Counted from the stretch's first letter, positions 1-7,213 are shown. The stretch: DNA of 8,689 bases from Desulfuromonadaceae bacterium (GCA_003246035.1 QKBP01000032.1:1-8689), one strand, 5' to 3'. Numbers and translations: made by a program. The notes: generated by a model not told the origin, from the sequence alone.

Positions 1-161
1 CCCTCGAGTTTTTGATCGCCGGCGCGACGGCCGTTCAGGTCGGGACCGCCAACTTCATCGACCCGGCCTGCATGGTGAAAATTGTCGAAGGGATCGAGCG
101 TTTCTGCGTCGAGGAATCGATCGGGGATATCCACGAACTGATCGGTTCCCTGCAGGTCTGA
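1..161 (+). CDS. pyrD: Dihydroorotate dehydrogenase, C-terminal 52 residues (5' truncated)
   Basis: This is the end of a gene that enters from the left edge; complete codons run from base 3 to the TGA at 159-161. PyrD oxidises dihydroorotate to orotate in de novo pyrimidine synthesis. The visible part contains GATAVQVGTANF, the glycine-containing FMN-phosphate-binding strand and loop near the C-terminus of class 1 dihydroorotate dehydrogenases, followed by a typical final helix region ending HELIGSLQV. The wording AVQVGTANF is most like class 1B (the NAD-linked, PyrK-partnered, cytosolic form), but too little is present to prove the class, and pyrK would lie outside the window. A strong terminator follows 27 bases after the stop, so this is the last gene of its transcription unit. 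The family assignment is secure; the subclass is inference. Confidence 0.9.
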   Translation, partial: LEFLIAGATAVQVGTANFIDPACMVKIVEGIERFCVEESIGDIHELIGSLQV

Positions 162-188
162 AACCTTCTGTTCCTGCTGGTAGACTGT

Positions 189-214
189 AAGGGCGGGAGT
201 TTCCCGCCCTTTTT
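189..214 (+). terminator. Intrinsic terminator after pyrD
   Basis: A 7-bp perfect GC stem, GGGCGGG (191-197) with CCCGCCC (203-209), has a 5-base loop AGTTT and is extended by two A-T pairs at the base (189-190 with 210-211). It is followed directly by a run of five T. This is a textbook rho-independent terminator for pyrD. It ends only 20 bases before the ATG of the next gene. Confidence 0.9.
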
Positions 215-234
215 CGTCTTCGGATCGCGTGAGC

Positions 235-2874
235 ATGGACATCATCACCACCCACATCAACGCCGATTTCGACTGTCTCGGGGGCATGGTCGCGGCCAAG
301 CGTCTCTATCCCGAGGCGCTCATGGTCTTTTCCGGCTCCCAGGAGCGGAGCCTGCGCCAGTTTTTCCTGCAGAGCACGCTGTATGCCTTCGATATCCGCC
401 GCGTCAAGGACGTCGACCTCGACCAGGTCAGGCGCCTGATCTTGGTGGATGTTCGTGATTCCCAGAGGATAGGCCCGTTTGCCGAGCTCGCCCGCCGACC
501 TGATGTCGAGATCCACATCTACGATCACCATCCGGAAGGGGAGTCGGACCTGTCCGGTTCCCTCGAAGTGATCGAACCCGTTGGTGCGACCGTCACGGTG
601 TTCGCGCATCTCTTCATGGAAAAGGGGATCGAGCCGAACCCCGAGGAGGCGACGGCGATGATGCTCGGACTCTACGAGGATACCGGGAGCCTGACGTTCT
701 CGTCGACCACCGAGAAGGATTACCTGGCCGCGGCCTTCCTGCTTCGCCACGGCGCCGAGCTCAACACCGTAAGCGACTTCCTGGTCCAGGAGCTGACCGC
801 CTCCCAGGTCTCGCTGCTCAATGACCTGATCCAGGGGCGCGTCTATATTCCGGTGCGCGGCATCGAGGTTTGCGTCGCCCACGCCTCCCGCGAAAATTAT
901 GTCCCCGACCTGGCCGTTCTGGCCCATAAACTGAGGGACATGGAGCACCTCGAGGTGCTGATCGTTGCGGTCCGCATGGGGGACCGGATCTTCATGGTCG
1001 CACGATCCCGCCTGCCGGAGGTGCATGTCGGCGAGATCCTTGGCGAGTTCGGCGGTGGCGGCCACGCCTTTGCCGCGTCTGGGACGGTGCGCGAGGTTAC
1101 CTTGGTGGAGCTGCTCGAGCGGCTTCCCGACGTCCTCGAGCGACATATCGAGAGCGTTCACGATGCCGCCCACCTGATGTCGGAACCGGTCAAGTCCCTC
1201 GACCCGGAGGCGACGGTTGCCGAGGCGCGCGACTTCCTGACCCGTTACCAGATCAACGCCGCACCGGTACTCGAGGACGGCCGGCTGGTGGGAGTCCTTT
1301 CACGCCAGCTCGTCGAGAGGGCCGCCCATCACGGCCTCAGCAGTATCGCCGTGCGCGAATACATGCAGTGCGACTTCCAGACCGTCGGTCCCGGGGCGAG
1401 CCTCGACGATCTGCAGGACATCCTGGTCGAAGGGCAACAGCGACTGGTGCCGGTTGTCGATTTGACCGGCGAGGTGGTCGGGGTAGTGACCCGCACCGAT
1501 CTGCTCCGGCACATCGTACGCGACCGACGCCATACCCTGGCGCGCATGGGGCGTGCGGGAGAACCCAACCTGCGACGCAAGCAGATCGGTTCACTCTTAC
1601 GGGAACGCCTGCCGAAGCGCGTGCTGGAGATGTTCGCGGCCATGGGAGAGGCCAGTCATGACCAGCAGGTGCGCCTTTATGTCGTCGGCGGGTTCGTGCG
1701 TGATCTGCTGCTGCGACGCGAGAACCTCGATGTCGACATCGTGGTTGAAGGGGACGGTATCGCTTTTGCCGAGACCTTCGCCGCCCGGGCCGGCTGCCGG
1801 GTACGCCCACACCGCAAGTTCGGTACCGCCGTGCTGGTCTTCCCGGACGGCTTCAAGGTCGACATCGCCTCGACGCGCCGTGAGTACTACCAGTCGCCCG
1901 GCGAGCTGCCGATGGTCGAAAAGGCCTCGGTGCGCCACGATCTTTATCGGCGTGATTTCACCATCAACACCCTCGCGGTGGCCCTGACCCCTCCTCATTT
2001 CGGCGAACTGCTCGATTATTTCGGCGCCCAGCGTGACCTGCGTGACGGGGCCGTGCGGGTACTGCACAATCTCAGCTTCGTCGAGGATCCTACCCGCATG
2101 TTCCGGGCGGTGCGCTTCGAACAGCGGCTCGGCTTCAAGATCGGCGGGCAGACCGAGCAGTTGCTCAAGAATGCGGTACGCATGGGGTTCCTCGACAAGG
2201 TCGGGGGACCGCGGCTCTACAACGAACTGGTCCACATGTTGCGCGAGAGCGAGCCGTTCAAGGCGATTCGTCGCATGCAGGAGCTCGACCTGCTCAAGTG
2301 TCTGCACCCCGAGCTGGTCCTCGACGAGCGCGGCCAGGAAGTGTTCGCCCAGGCAGACCGGGCTGTCCACTGGCACGAACTCTTGTTCAACGAGCCGCCC
2401 TGTCAGCGTTGGCAGGTCTACGCTCTGTGCCTGTTGCAGGGTCTGCCGCAGGCACCGGTGCAGGAGTTCTGCCGACGGCTCCAGGTTCCGCGGCGCCTGC
2501 GGGAGGTCTTCGTGGTAGAACGCTCCCGGTCTCACGAGATCCTCAAGGGGATGGAGTGGCGCTGCGGGCGCGAGAGGCCGAGAGACAGTGTCATTTATGA
2601 CTATCTGGCCGATTTCAGCGAGGAGGTACTCCTCTACCTGATGGCGATAACGACCCGCGAAGAGGTACGACGCTGGATATCGCATTTCATCACCAACCTG
2701 CGCCGGGTCAAACCCGAGCTCGGCGGTAAGGACCTGTTGACACTCGGGGTTCCCGTCGGGCCCTCCGTACGTGCAGTGCTTGACGAACTGAAGAAAAAGA
2801 AGCTCGACGGCGAGCTCCCCGGTCGCGAAGAGGAGTGCGCGTGGGTCCGGGAACGTGTCTCCGGCCGGGTGTGA
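235..2874 (+). CDS. DHH-CBS-tRNA nucleotidyltransferase fusion, probable A-adding enzyme
   Basis: This 879-residue protein has three modules. Residues 1 to about 300 form a DHH/DHHA1 phosphoesterase: NADFDC (9-14), DVRD (72-75), DHH (97-99), YEDTG (147-151) and the DHHA1 motif GGGGHAFAASG (273-283), all intact. Two CBS domains follow (about 314-368 and 372-428). A class II nucleotidyltransferase starts near 470, with GGFVRD (485-490), catalytic Asp499 and Asp501, RRDFTIN (572-578) and the nucleotide-selecting EDxxR motif EDPTR (617-621), then a helical C-terminal arm. The family builds or repairs the 3' CCA of tRNA. This long architecture matches the A-adding enzyme of Aquifex, which works with a separate CC-adding enzyme; no partner is seen here, so full CCA addition is not excluded. 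The start is uncertain. GTG at 229 is also in frame and neither start has a good ribosome-binding site. I prefer ATG because the DHH motif begins almost at once after it. Confidence 0.9.
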   Translation: MDIITTHINADFDCLGGMVAAKRLYPEALMVFSGSQERSLRQFFLQSTLYAFDIRRVKDVDLDQVRRLILVDVRDSQRIGPFAELARRPDVEIHIYDHHPEGESDLSGSLEVIEPVGATVTVFAHLFMEKGIEPNPEEATAMMLGLYEDTGSLTFSSTTEKDYLAAAFLLRHGAELNTVSDFLVQELTASQVSLLNDLIQGRVYIPVRGIEVCVAHASRENYVPDLAVLAHKLRDMEHLEVLIVAVRMGDRIFMVARSRLPEVHVGEILGEFGGGGHAFAASGTVREVTLVELLERLPDVLERHIESVHDAAHLMSEPVKSLDPEATVAEARDFLTRYQINAAPVLEDGRLVGVLSRQLVERAAHHGLSSIAVREYMQCDFQTVGPGASLDDLQDILVEGQQRLVPVVDLTGEVVGVVTRTDLLRHIVRDRRHTLARMGRAGEPNLRRKQIGSLLRERLPKRVLEMFAAMGEASHDQQVRLYVVGGFVRDLLLRRENLDVDIVVEGDGIAFAETFAARAGCRVRPHRKFGTAVLVFPDGFKVDIASTRREYYQSPGELPMVEKASVRHDLYRRDFTINTLAVALTPPHFGELLDYFGAQRDLRDGAVRVLHNLSFVEDPTRMFRAVRFEQRLGFKIGGQTEQLLKNAVRMGFLDKVGGPRLYNELVHMLRESEPFKAIRRMQELDLLKCLHPELVLDERGQEVFAQADRAVHWHELLFNEPPCQRWQVYALCLLQGLPQAPVQEFCRRLQVPRRLREVFVVERSRSHEILKGMEWRCGRERPRDSVIYDYLADFSEEVLLYLMAITTREEVRRWISHFITNLRRVKPELGGKDLLTLGVPVGPSVRAVLDELKKKKLDGELPGREEECAWVRERVSGRV

Positions 2875-2896
2875 GTCAGATAACCAGCCGTTTTTT
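2862..2896 (+). terminator. Weak candidate terminator overlapping the nucleotidyltransferase stop
   Basis: CGGC (2862-2865) pairs with GCCG (2887-2890), and after a mismatch GG (2867-2868) pairs with CC (2884-2885). Six T follow at 2891-2896. The stem is short and interrupted, and it includes the stop codon, so the ribosome would compete with it. The long T run and the independent promoter just downstream support its role as a unit boundary. Confidence 0.4.
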
Positions 2897-2923
2897 CAAT
2901 GGGAATTCAAGTTCCATCGGGCG

Positions 2924-2952
2924 TTGACTTGCTCCTCCCCATCTGCTACAAA
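2924..2952 (+). promoter_or_regulatory. Sigma70-type promoter of the M50-scpA-scpB unit
   Basis: The -35 box TTGACT (5 of 6) lies at 2924-2929 and the -10 box TACAAA (4 of 6) at 2947-2952, with an optimal 17-base spacer. The element sits in the 112-base gap between two genes, downstream of a weak terminator and 34 bases before the protease start codon. Transcription would begin near 2959 and produce a leader of about 28 bases. Confidence 0.7.
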
Positions 2953-2986
2953 ACTCTGATGCCTGCGGGAGATTAACCTGGATTCG

Positions 2987-3676
2987 ATGGAACATCTACT
3001 GACACAAATCTCGATCATGCTGGTACCGGCGCTGCTGGCCATTACGGCCCACGAGCTCGCCCACGGGCTCGCGGCTGACAAGCTTGGTGATCCGACCGCG
3101 CGCCTGTTGGGGCGCCTGACTCTCAACCCGCTGAGGCATCTCGACCCGATCGGTTCGATTGCCGTGTTCTTTTTCGGATTCGGCTGGGGGCGGCCAACTC
3201 CCGTCAATGCCAATAATTTGCGCGCTCCAAAGACCGACATGGTTTGGGTCTCGTTGTCGGGCCCGGTAGCTAATCTCCTGTTGGCGGCAGCTTCCGCATT
3301 GCTTCTGCGTGGCATGGTTTGGCTCGGCGGAGAGTTTTTTGAATCTTCTGAGTTTCAGCTGGTCGTTTTGGAACCTTTGCAGAAAATGGTGGCATTCAGT
3401 CTTTTTGTTAATGTGGTTTTCGGTCTCATCAATCTTTTGCCTCTTCCACCTTTGGACGGAGGTAAGATTTTGACCAGCGTCCTTCCTGAAAAGTATTCAT
3501 CGGTACTTATTCGTTTTGAACCCATCGGGTTTTTGTTGGTGTTGTTTATTGTGGTTTACTCGCCTGTATGGAAGATGGCGTCACCGTCCATTATGTATGT
3601 GGTTGGTCAGTTGTATGGGGGCGATTTCCAGAGCATCCTGGATATACACGATCTTTTGTTTGCAGGGTGGCGATGA
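2987..3676 (+). CDS. Site-2 protease-like M50 family membrane metallopeptidase
   Basis: This 229-residue polytopic membrane protein is of the short M50B type (YwhC/Rip-like, no PDZ domain). It carries the zinc motif HELAH (residues 22-26) in the first membrane segment, NPLRHLDPIGS (47-57) and the second metal-ligand motif NLLPLPPLDGG (149-159) with Asp157. Hydrophobic segments lie at about 8-24, 55-66, 88-110, 131-152 and 175-192. The family cleaves transmembrane helices inside the membrane, but the substrate of this small branch is unknown. It is the first gene after a promoter and overlaps scpA by four bases (ATGA), so the two are probably translationally coupled. The start is slightly awkward: GGGAG at 2967-2971 lies 15 bases from the ATG but only 6 from an in-frame CTG at 2978, which would add three residues. 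The second half of the gene is markedly AT-richer than the first. The family is secure, the role unknown. Confidence 0.9.
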   Translation: MEHLLTQISIMLVPALLAITAHELAHGLAADKLGDPTARLLGRLTLNPLRHLDPIGSIAVFFFGFGWGRPTPVNANNLRAPKTDMVWVSLSGPVANLLLAAASALLLRGMVWLGGEFFESSEFQLVVLEPLQKMVAFSLFVNVVFGLINLLPLPPLDGGKILTSVLPEKYSSVLIRFEPIGFLLVLFIVVYSPVWKMASPSIMYVVGQLYGGDFQSILDIHDLLFAGWR

Positions 3677-4440
3677 GTATCGAGATCAAGCTCGAACAGT
3701 TTGAGGGGCCGCTCGACCTGCTCCTTCACCTGATCAAGAAAAACGAGATGGAGATCTGGGACATCCCGATCGCCCGAATCACGGACCAGTACCTGGCCAT
3801 TCTCGACGCCATGAAAACCCTCAACCTGGATGTGGCCGGCGAGTTCCTGGTCATGGCGGCGACCCTGCTGCACATCAAGTCGCGCATGCTCCTGCCGGTC
3901 AGCGAGGATGTCGAAGAAGGGGAGGAGGACGAGGAGGACCCGCGCGCCGAGCTGGTGCGACGCCTGCTCGAGTACAAGAAATACAAGGAGGCGGCCGAAA
4001 ACCTCGAGTCACTCCCCCTGCTCGGTCGTGATCAGTTCGCCCGCGGCGCCAACGACCCCGACCTCGAGCATGTCGACGATGCCGGCTTCGAGGTCGTCGG
4101 GCTGTTCGACCTGGTCGAGGCCTTCAAGCAGGTGCTTTCCGAGTGCGCCGACGACGCCGTTCACGAAGTCGATCTCGAGCGTCTCTCGATCACCGACCGG
4201 ATCAACACCATTCTCGGGACCCTGGCGGATCGCGGTGGGGTGACCTTTCGTGAAATGTTCAGCGAGACTCCGGATCGTCACGAGGTGGTGGTGACGTTTC
4301 TGGCGATGCTCGAGCTGGTCAAGATGCGCCTGGTGCAGCTGATGCAGAACCGAGCGTACGGAACGATCTGGCTCTATCCTCGCGAAGACAGCGAAACGGC
4401 GGGCGCGCCGCTGGAAGAGGATCATTTTGGCTACCAATGA
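3673..4440 (+). CDS. scpA: Segregation and condensation protein A
   Basis: ScpA is the kleisin of the bacterial condensin SMC-ScpAB. Its N-terminal domain touches the SMC neck and its C-terminal winged helix touches the SMC head, closing the ring that compacts and separates chromosomes. The 255-residue product has the family opening FEGPLDLLLHLI (10-21), the helix block FLVMAATLLHIKSRMLLP (58-75), an acidic linker (77-89), and the C-terminal winged-helix block FLAMLELVKMRLVQLMQ (209-225). Length is normal. The reading frame is open further upstream, but the ATG at 3673 is chosen because it follows AGGG (3664-3667) by five bases, overlaps the preceding stop as ATGA, and gives the typical MSIEIKLEQFEGPLDLL start. 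scpB follows with a 14-base overlap. Confidence 0.96.
   Translation: MSIEIKLEQFEGPLDLLLHLIKKNEMEIWDIPIARITDQYLAILDAMKTLNLDVAGEFLVMAATLLHIKSRMLLPVSEDVEEGEEDEEDPRAELVRRLLEYKKYKEAAENLESLPLLGRDQFARGANDPDLEHVDDAGFEVVGLFDLVEAFKQVLSECADDAVHEVDLERLSITDRINTILGTLADRGGVTFREMFSETPDRHEVVVTFLAMLELVKMRLVQLMQNRAYGTIWLYPREDSETAGAPLEEDHFGYQ
4414..4429 (+). promoter_or_regulatory. Ribosome-binding site that fixes the TTG start of scpB
   Basis: GAAGAGG (4414-4420) lies six bases upstream of TTG (4427-4429), inside the end of scpA. The next in-frame ATG (4442) would be 21 bases away from it. The Shine-Dalgarno position therefore favours the TTG start. Confidence 0.65.
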
Positions 4441-5011
4441 CATGCAACTGAAGGCCCTCGTCGAGGGGATCGTGTTCGCCTCCGTCCATCCGCTCAAGCC
4501 GGAGCAGGTGGCCGAGGTGATCGAGGTGGACGTCAAGCGGGTAAGTCAGGTGCTCGACGAACTGGTCGAAGAGTATGCTGCCAGCGAGCGCGGCTTCCGG
4601 CTCTACACCGTCTCCGAGGGCTATCAGTTTCGTACCCGTGAGGAGTTTTCCGAGGCGCTGCGTCGTTTCAACAAGAGCAAGCCGTTTCGTTTCTCCCGCG
4701 CGGCGCTCGAAACCCTGGCAATTATCGCCTACCGCCAGCCGATCACCCGCGGCGAGATCGAGTACCTGCGCGGGGTCGACTCGGGCGGGGTGCTCAAGAC
4801 CCTGTTCGAGAAGCACCTGCTGCGTATTCTCGGCAAGAAGGATGTCCCAGGTCGGCCGATCCTCTACGGAACCAGCAAGGAGTTTCTCGAACTGTTTGGC
4901 CTCCGGGACCTGACCGGACTGCCGACTCTCAAGGAATTCAGCGAGCTTGACGGTGAGGTGGAACTCCCGATAGGCGAAGCCCAGGTGCTGAATGAGGACG
5001 TGCAGGAATAG
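4427..5011 (+). CDS. scpB: Segregation and condensation protein B
   Basis: ScpB dimers bind the middle of the ScpA kleisin and help close and regulate the SMC ring; the protein is cytoplasmic and works at the nucleoid. The 194-residue product is built from two winged-helix domains. The first covers about residues 7-80. The second carries the diagnostic block ALETLAIIAYRQPITRGEIE (93-112), then LRGVDSGGVLKTL (114-126), and PGRPILYGTSKEFLELFGL (141-159). Length is usual for the family. It starts with TTG, supported by a well-spaced GAAGAGG, and overlaps scpA by 14 bases, so coupled translation and near-equal stoichiometry are likely. A strong terminator lies 21 bases after the stop, which closes this unit before rluB. 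ATG at 4442 is an alternative start that would lose five residues. Confidence 0.96.
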   Translation: MATNDMQLKALVEGIVFASVHPLKPEQVAEVIEVDVKRVSQVLDELVEEYAASERGFRLYTVSEGYQFRTREEFSEALRRFNKSKPFRFSRAALETLAIIAYRQPITRGEIEYLRGVDSGGVLKTLFEKHLLRILGKKDVPGRPILYGTSKEFLELFGLRDLTGLPTLKEFSELDGEVELPIGEAQVLNEDVQE

Positions 5012-5032
5012 CTGGGTGTACGAATTTATCTG

Positions 5033-5061
5033 CGGCCGGCTTTGTCCGGCCGTTTCTTTTT
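5033..5061 (+). terminator. Intrinsic terminator after scpB
   Basis: CGGCCGG (5033-5039) pairs perfectly with CCGGCCG (5046-5052) around a six-base loop CTTTGT. The tail is TTTCTTTTT. This is a strong rho-independent terminator. It ends 15 bases before the rluB start codon. Confidence 0.9.
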
Positions 5062-5076
5062 GTTAGAAAGGGGAGT

Positions 5077-5781
5077 ATGGAGCGTCTGCAGAAACTGATT
5101 GCTGCCGCCGGGCTCTGTTCACGTCGCGAGGCCGAACGCTGGATCGAAGAGGGGCGAGTGACCGTCAACGGGCAGGTTGCTCAGCTCGGCGCCAAGGCCG
5201 ATCCGTCGCGTGATCGGATCGAGGTCGACGGCAAGCGCCTGGCTTCGGAAGAGAAGCCTGTCTACCTGATGCTGCACAAGCCGACCGGCTACGTGACAAC
5301 GGTCCGAGACCCCAAGGGGCGGCCGACCGTGCTCCAGCTGGTTCGTTCGTCGGTGCGGGTCTTCCCGGTCGGGAGGCTCGACATCAACTCCGAAGGGTTA
5401 CTGCTGCTGACCAACGACGGCGAGCTGGCCAACCGTCTGATGCACCCCCGTCACCAGGTTGACAAGACCTATCAGGTGCGGGTACGCGGGCACCTCTCCC
5501 CGCACGACCAGGTGCGGCTCGAAGAGGGGGTCGCCCTCGAGGACGGCATGACGGCACCGGCGCGGATCGAAAACGTACGTGAAACCCGCGGGCACACCTG
5601 GTTCGAGATCACGATTCGGGAAGGGCGCAACCGCATCGTGCGGCGCATGTGCGAGGCGCTGGGCTATCAGGTGGCGCGCCTGATCCGGGTGAGGGTCGAT
5701 TTTCTGCAGCTCGGCGATCTTCCCGCCGGCCAGTTCAGGGCGCTGACCGAGGCCGAGGTGCGGCGGCTCAAGGGACTCTGA
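5077..5781 (+). CDS. rluB: RluB/RsuA-family rRNA pseudouridine synthase
   Basis: This enzyme isomerises a uridine to pseudouridine in rRNA; RluB of E. coli acts on U2605 of 23S RNA and the related RsuA on U516 of 16S. The 234-residue product has an N-terminal S4 RNA-binding domain (about 1-60, LQKLIAAAGLCSRREAERWI), the HKPTGYVTT strand (67-75), the catalytic motif GRLDINSEGLLLLTNDGEL (99-117) with catalytic Asp102, and the C-terminal REGRNRIVRRM (181-191). The start is backed by AAAGGGG just upstream of the ATG. The gene stands right behind the scpB terminator and 16 bases before pgi. Linkage to scpAB is common in bacteria and, with the S4 domain, favours RluB over RsuA, but the target base cannot be read from the sequence. 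Confidence 0.92.
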   Translation: MERLQKLIAAAGLCSRREAERWIEEGRVTVNGQVAQLGAKADPSRDRIEVDGKRLASEEKPVYLMLHKPTGYVTTVRDPKGRPTVLQLVRSSVRVFPVGRLDINSEGLLLLTNDGELANRLMHPRHQVDKTYQVRVRGHLSPHDQVRLEEGVALEDGMTAPARIENVRETRGHTWFEITIREGRNRIVRRMCEALGYQVARLIRVRVDFLQLGDLPAGQFRALTEAEVRRLKGL

Positions 5782-5797
5782 AGACGAAAGGGAATCC

Positions 5798-7201
5798 ATG
5801 GGACTCAGGCTCGATTACACCAACATGATGGCCGACGTGCTCGGTCCGGAACGGGGGATCAGCGAAGACGACCTGCGGCGGTTGGCGCCGAGGGTTGAGG
5901 AGATTCACCGGCGCCTGATGACCGAACGACAGGACGGGGCTTACCCCTTTTACGACCTGCCGTCGGACGCCCGTCTCCTCGAGGAGATGCTCGAGGCCGG
6001 CGAGACATTGGCGGGGCGCTGCCGCAACCTGGTGGTGCTCGGCATCGGCGGCTCGGCCCTTGGAACCAGCGCACTCTTTCGGGCCCTGTGCGATCTCCAC
6101 CATAACCTCTCACCGCCCCCGGGCCGACCGCGTCTGTTCGTCCTCGACAACGTCGACCCGGTCGGCGTTCAGGCGCTGATGCGTCAGCTTGAGCCGCAGG
6201 AGACTGTCTGCCTGGTGATCAGCAAGTCGGGATCGACGGTTGAGACCATGGCGCAGTTCCTGGTGATGCGCCGCTGGCTCGAGCAGGGGGTCGGAGAGCG
6301 CTTCCGTGAACACCTGGTGTTTATCACCGACCCCGAAAAGGGCGGGCTCCGTCAACTTGCCCGGCAAGAGCAGATCGAAACCTACTCCATCCCCTCCGGT
6401 GTCGGCGGGCGATTTTCGGTTTTCACCCCGGTCGGGCTTCTCCCTCTGGCAACGGTCGGGGTCGATATCGCTGCGCTGTTGAAAGGCGCGGTGGAGAACC
6501 TGGGGGCGCTGACCAGCGTGGGGTTACACGAGAACCCGGCTTATCTCAACGCGGCCCTGCAGTACCTTGCGTATGGCAAAGGGCTGCATACCTCGGTGAT
6601 GATGCCGTACAGTGATCAGCTGCGGGACGTGGCCGACTGGTTCCGGCAGCTCTGGGCCGAAAGCCTCGGCAAGCGCTGTGACCTCGCCGGGAACACGGTG
6701 CATGTCGGCCCGACGCCGGTCAATGCTCTCGGCACGACGGACCAGCACTCACAGGTTCAGCTCTATATGGAGGGGCCGTACGATAAGACCGTGACGTTCA
6801 TGGCCCCCGAGCGTTTCGCCAACGACCTCCCCCTGGCCGGATGGCCGGCAGCCCCGCAGCTCGATTATCTCGCCGGGAAGAGCCTTGCCCAGCTGATTCG
6901 CAGTGAGCAGCAGGCCACGGCCGTGGCCCTGGCCAAGAACGGACGCTCCAATTGTACCCTGACGATTCCGGAAGTGAGTCCGGCCTGCCTCGGCCAGCTG
7001 CTGTTCATGTTCGAAGTCCAGACGGTCTTCGCCGGCGGATTGTTTGAAGTCAACCCGCTTGACCAGCCTGGAGTCGAGGAGGGGAAGGAGTTCACCTACG
7101 CGCTGATGGGACGGAACGGTTTCGATCACAAGCTGGAGGAGTTCCGGCGCTGGTCCGGTAAGGGGAGCATCTGGAGCATCGAGCTTTCGCAGGGTGGCTA
7201 G
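5798..7201 (+). CDS. pgi: Glucose-6-phosphate isomerase
   Basis: This cytoplasmic enzyme interconverts glucose 6-phosphate and fructose 6-phosphate in glycolysis and gluconeogenesis. The 467-residue product belongs to the shorter bacterial type (E. coli Pgi is about 549). Two SIS sugar-phosphate domains are visible: the glycine loop GIGGSALGT (82-90) and the phosphate-binding SKSGSTVET (142-150). Other family marks are GGRFSV (203-208), the catalytic-base region WAESLGK (286-292) with Glu288, the conserved TDQHSQ (314-319) with His317, and the C-terminal signature DQPGVEEGK (422-430) with Lys430. No expected residue is missing. The ATG at 5798 follows AAAGGGA (5787-5793). The gene lies 16 bases behind rluB and is probably co-transcribed with it, an unrelated function. 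A weak hairpin overlaps its stop codon. Confidence 0.96.
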   Translation: MGLRLDYTNMMADVLGPERGISEDDLRRLAPRVEEIHRRLMTERQDGAYPFYDLPSDARLLEEMLEAGETLAGRCRNLVVLGIGGSALGTSALFRALCDLHHNLSPPPGRPRLFVLDNVDPVGVQALMRQLEPQETVCLVISKSGSTVETMAQFLVMRRWLEQGVGERFREHLVFITDPEKGGLRQLARQEQIETYSIPSGVGGRFSVFTPVGLLPLATVGVDIAALLKGAVENLGALTSVGLHENPAYLNAALQYLAYGKGLHTSVMMPYSDQLRDVADWFRQLWAESLGKRCDLAGNTVHVGPTPVNALGTTDQHSQVQLYMEGPYDKTVTFMAPERFANDLPLAGWPAAPQLDYLAGKSLAQLIRSEQQATAVALAKNGRSNCTLTIPEVSPACLGQLLFMFEVQTVFAGGLFEVNPLDQPGVEEGKEFTYALMGRNGFDHKLEEFRRWSGKGSIWSIELSQGG

Positions 7202-7213
7202 TTACCCGTTTTC
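7192..7213 (+). terminator. Weak candidate terminator at the end of pgi
   Basis: GGGTGG (7192-7197) pairs with TTACCC (7202-7207), two of the six pairs being G-U, around a CTAG loop that overlaps the TAG stop. GTTTTCT follows. It is weaker than the two other terminators in the window, but it is the only candidate before the next promoter. Confidence 0.4.

Noticed and set aside
55..1173. Long minus-strand open frame of 372 codons opposite the DHH module
   Set aside because: It lies opposite a strongly supported coding frame in GC-rich DNA, where antisense frames stay open by codon bias. Its translation shows no recognisable family and it has no convincing ribosome-binding site.
1597..2685. 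Long minus-strand open frame of 362 codons opposite the nucleotidyltransferase
   Set aside because: It is a shadow of the + strand frame, whose catalytic motifs are intact throughout this interval.
2899..2917. Imperfect inverted repeat (ATGG-G-AA / TTCCAT) just upstream of the protease promoter
   Set aside because: The arms need a bulged G, they are short, and no known operator matches; chance is likely.
3568..3672. Upstream in-frame extension of scpA from an earlier ATG
   Set aside because: It would overlap the protease by more than 100 bases and add residues unlike the ScpA N-terminus; the ATG at 3673 has a good ribosome-binding site and gives the family's usual start.
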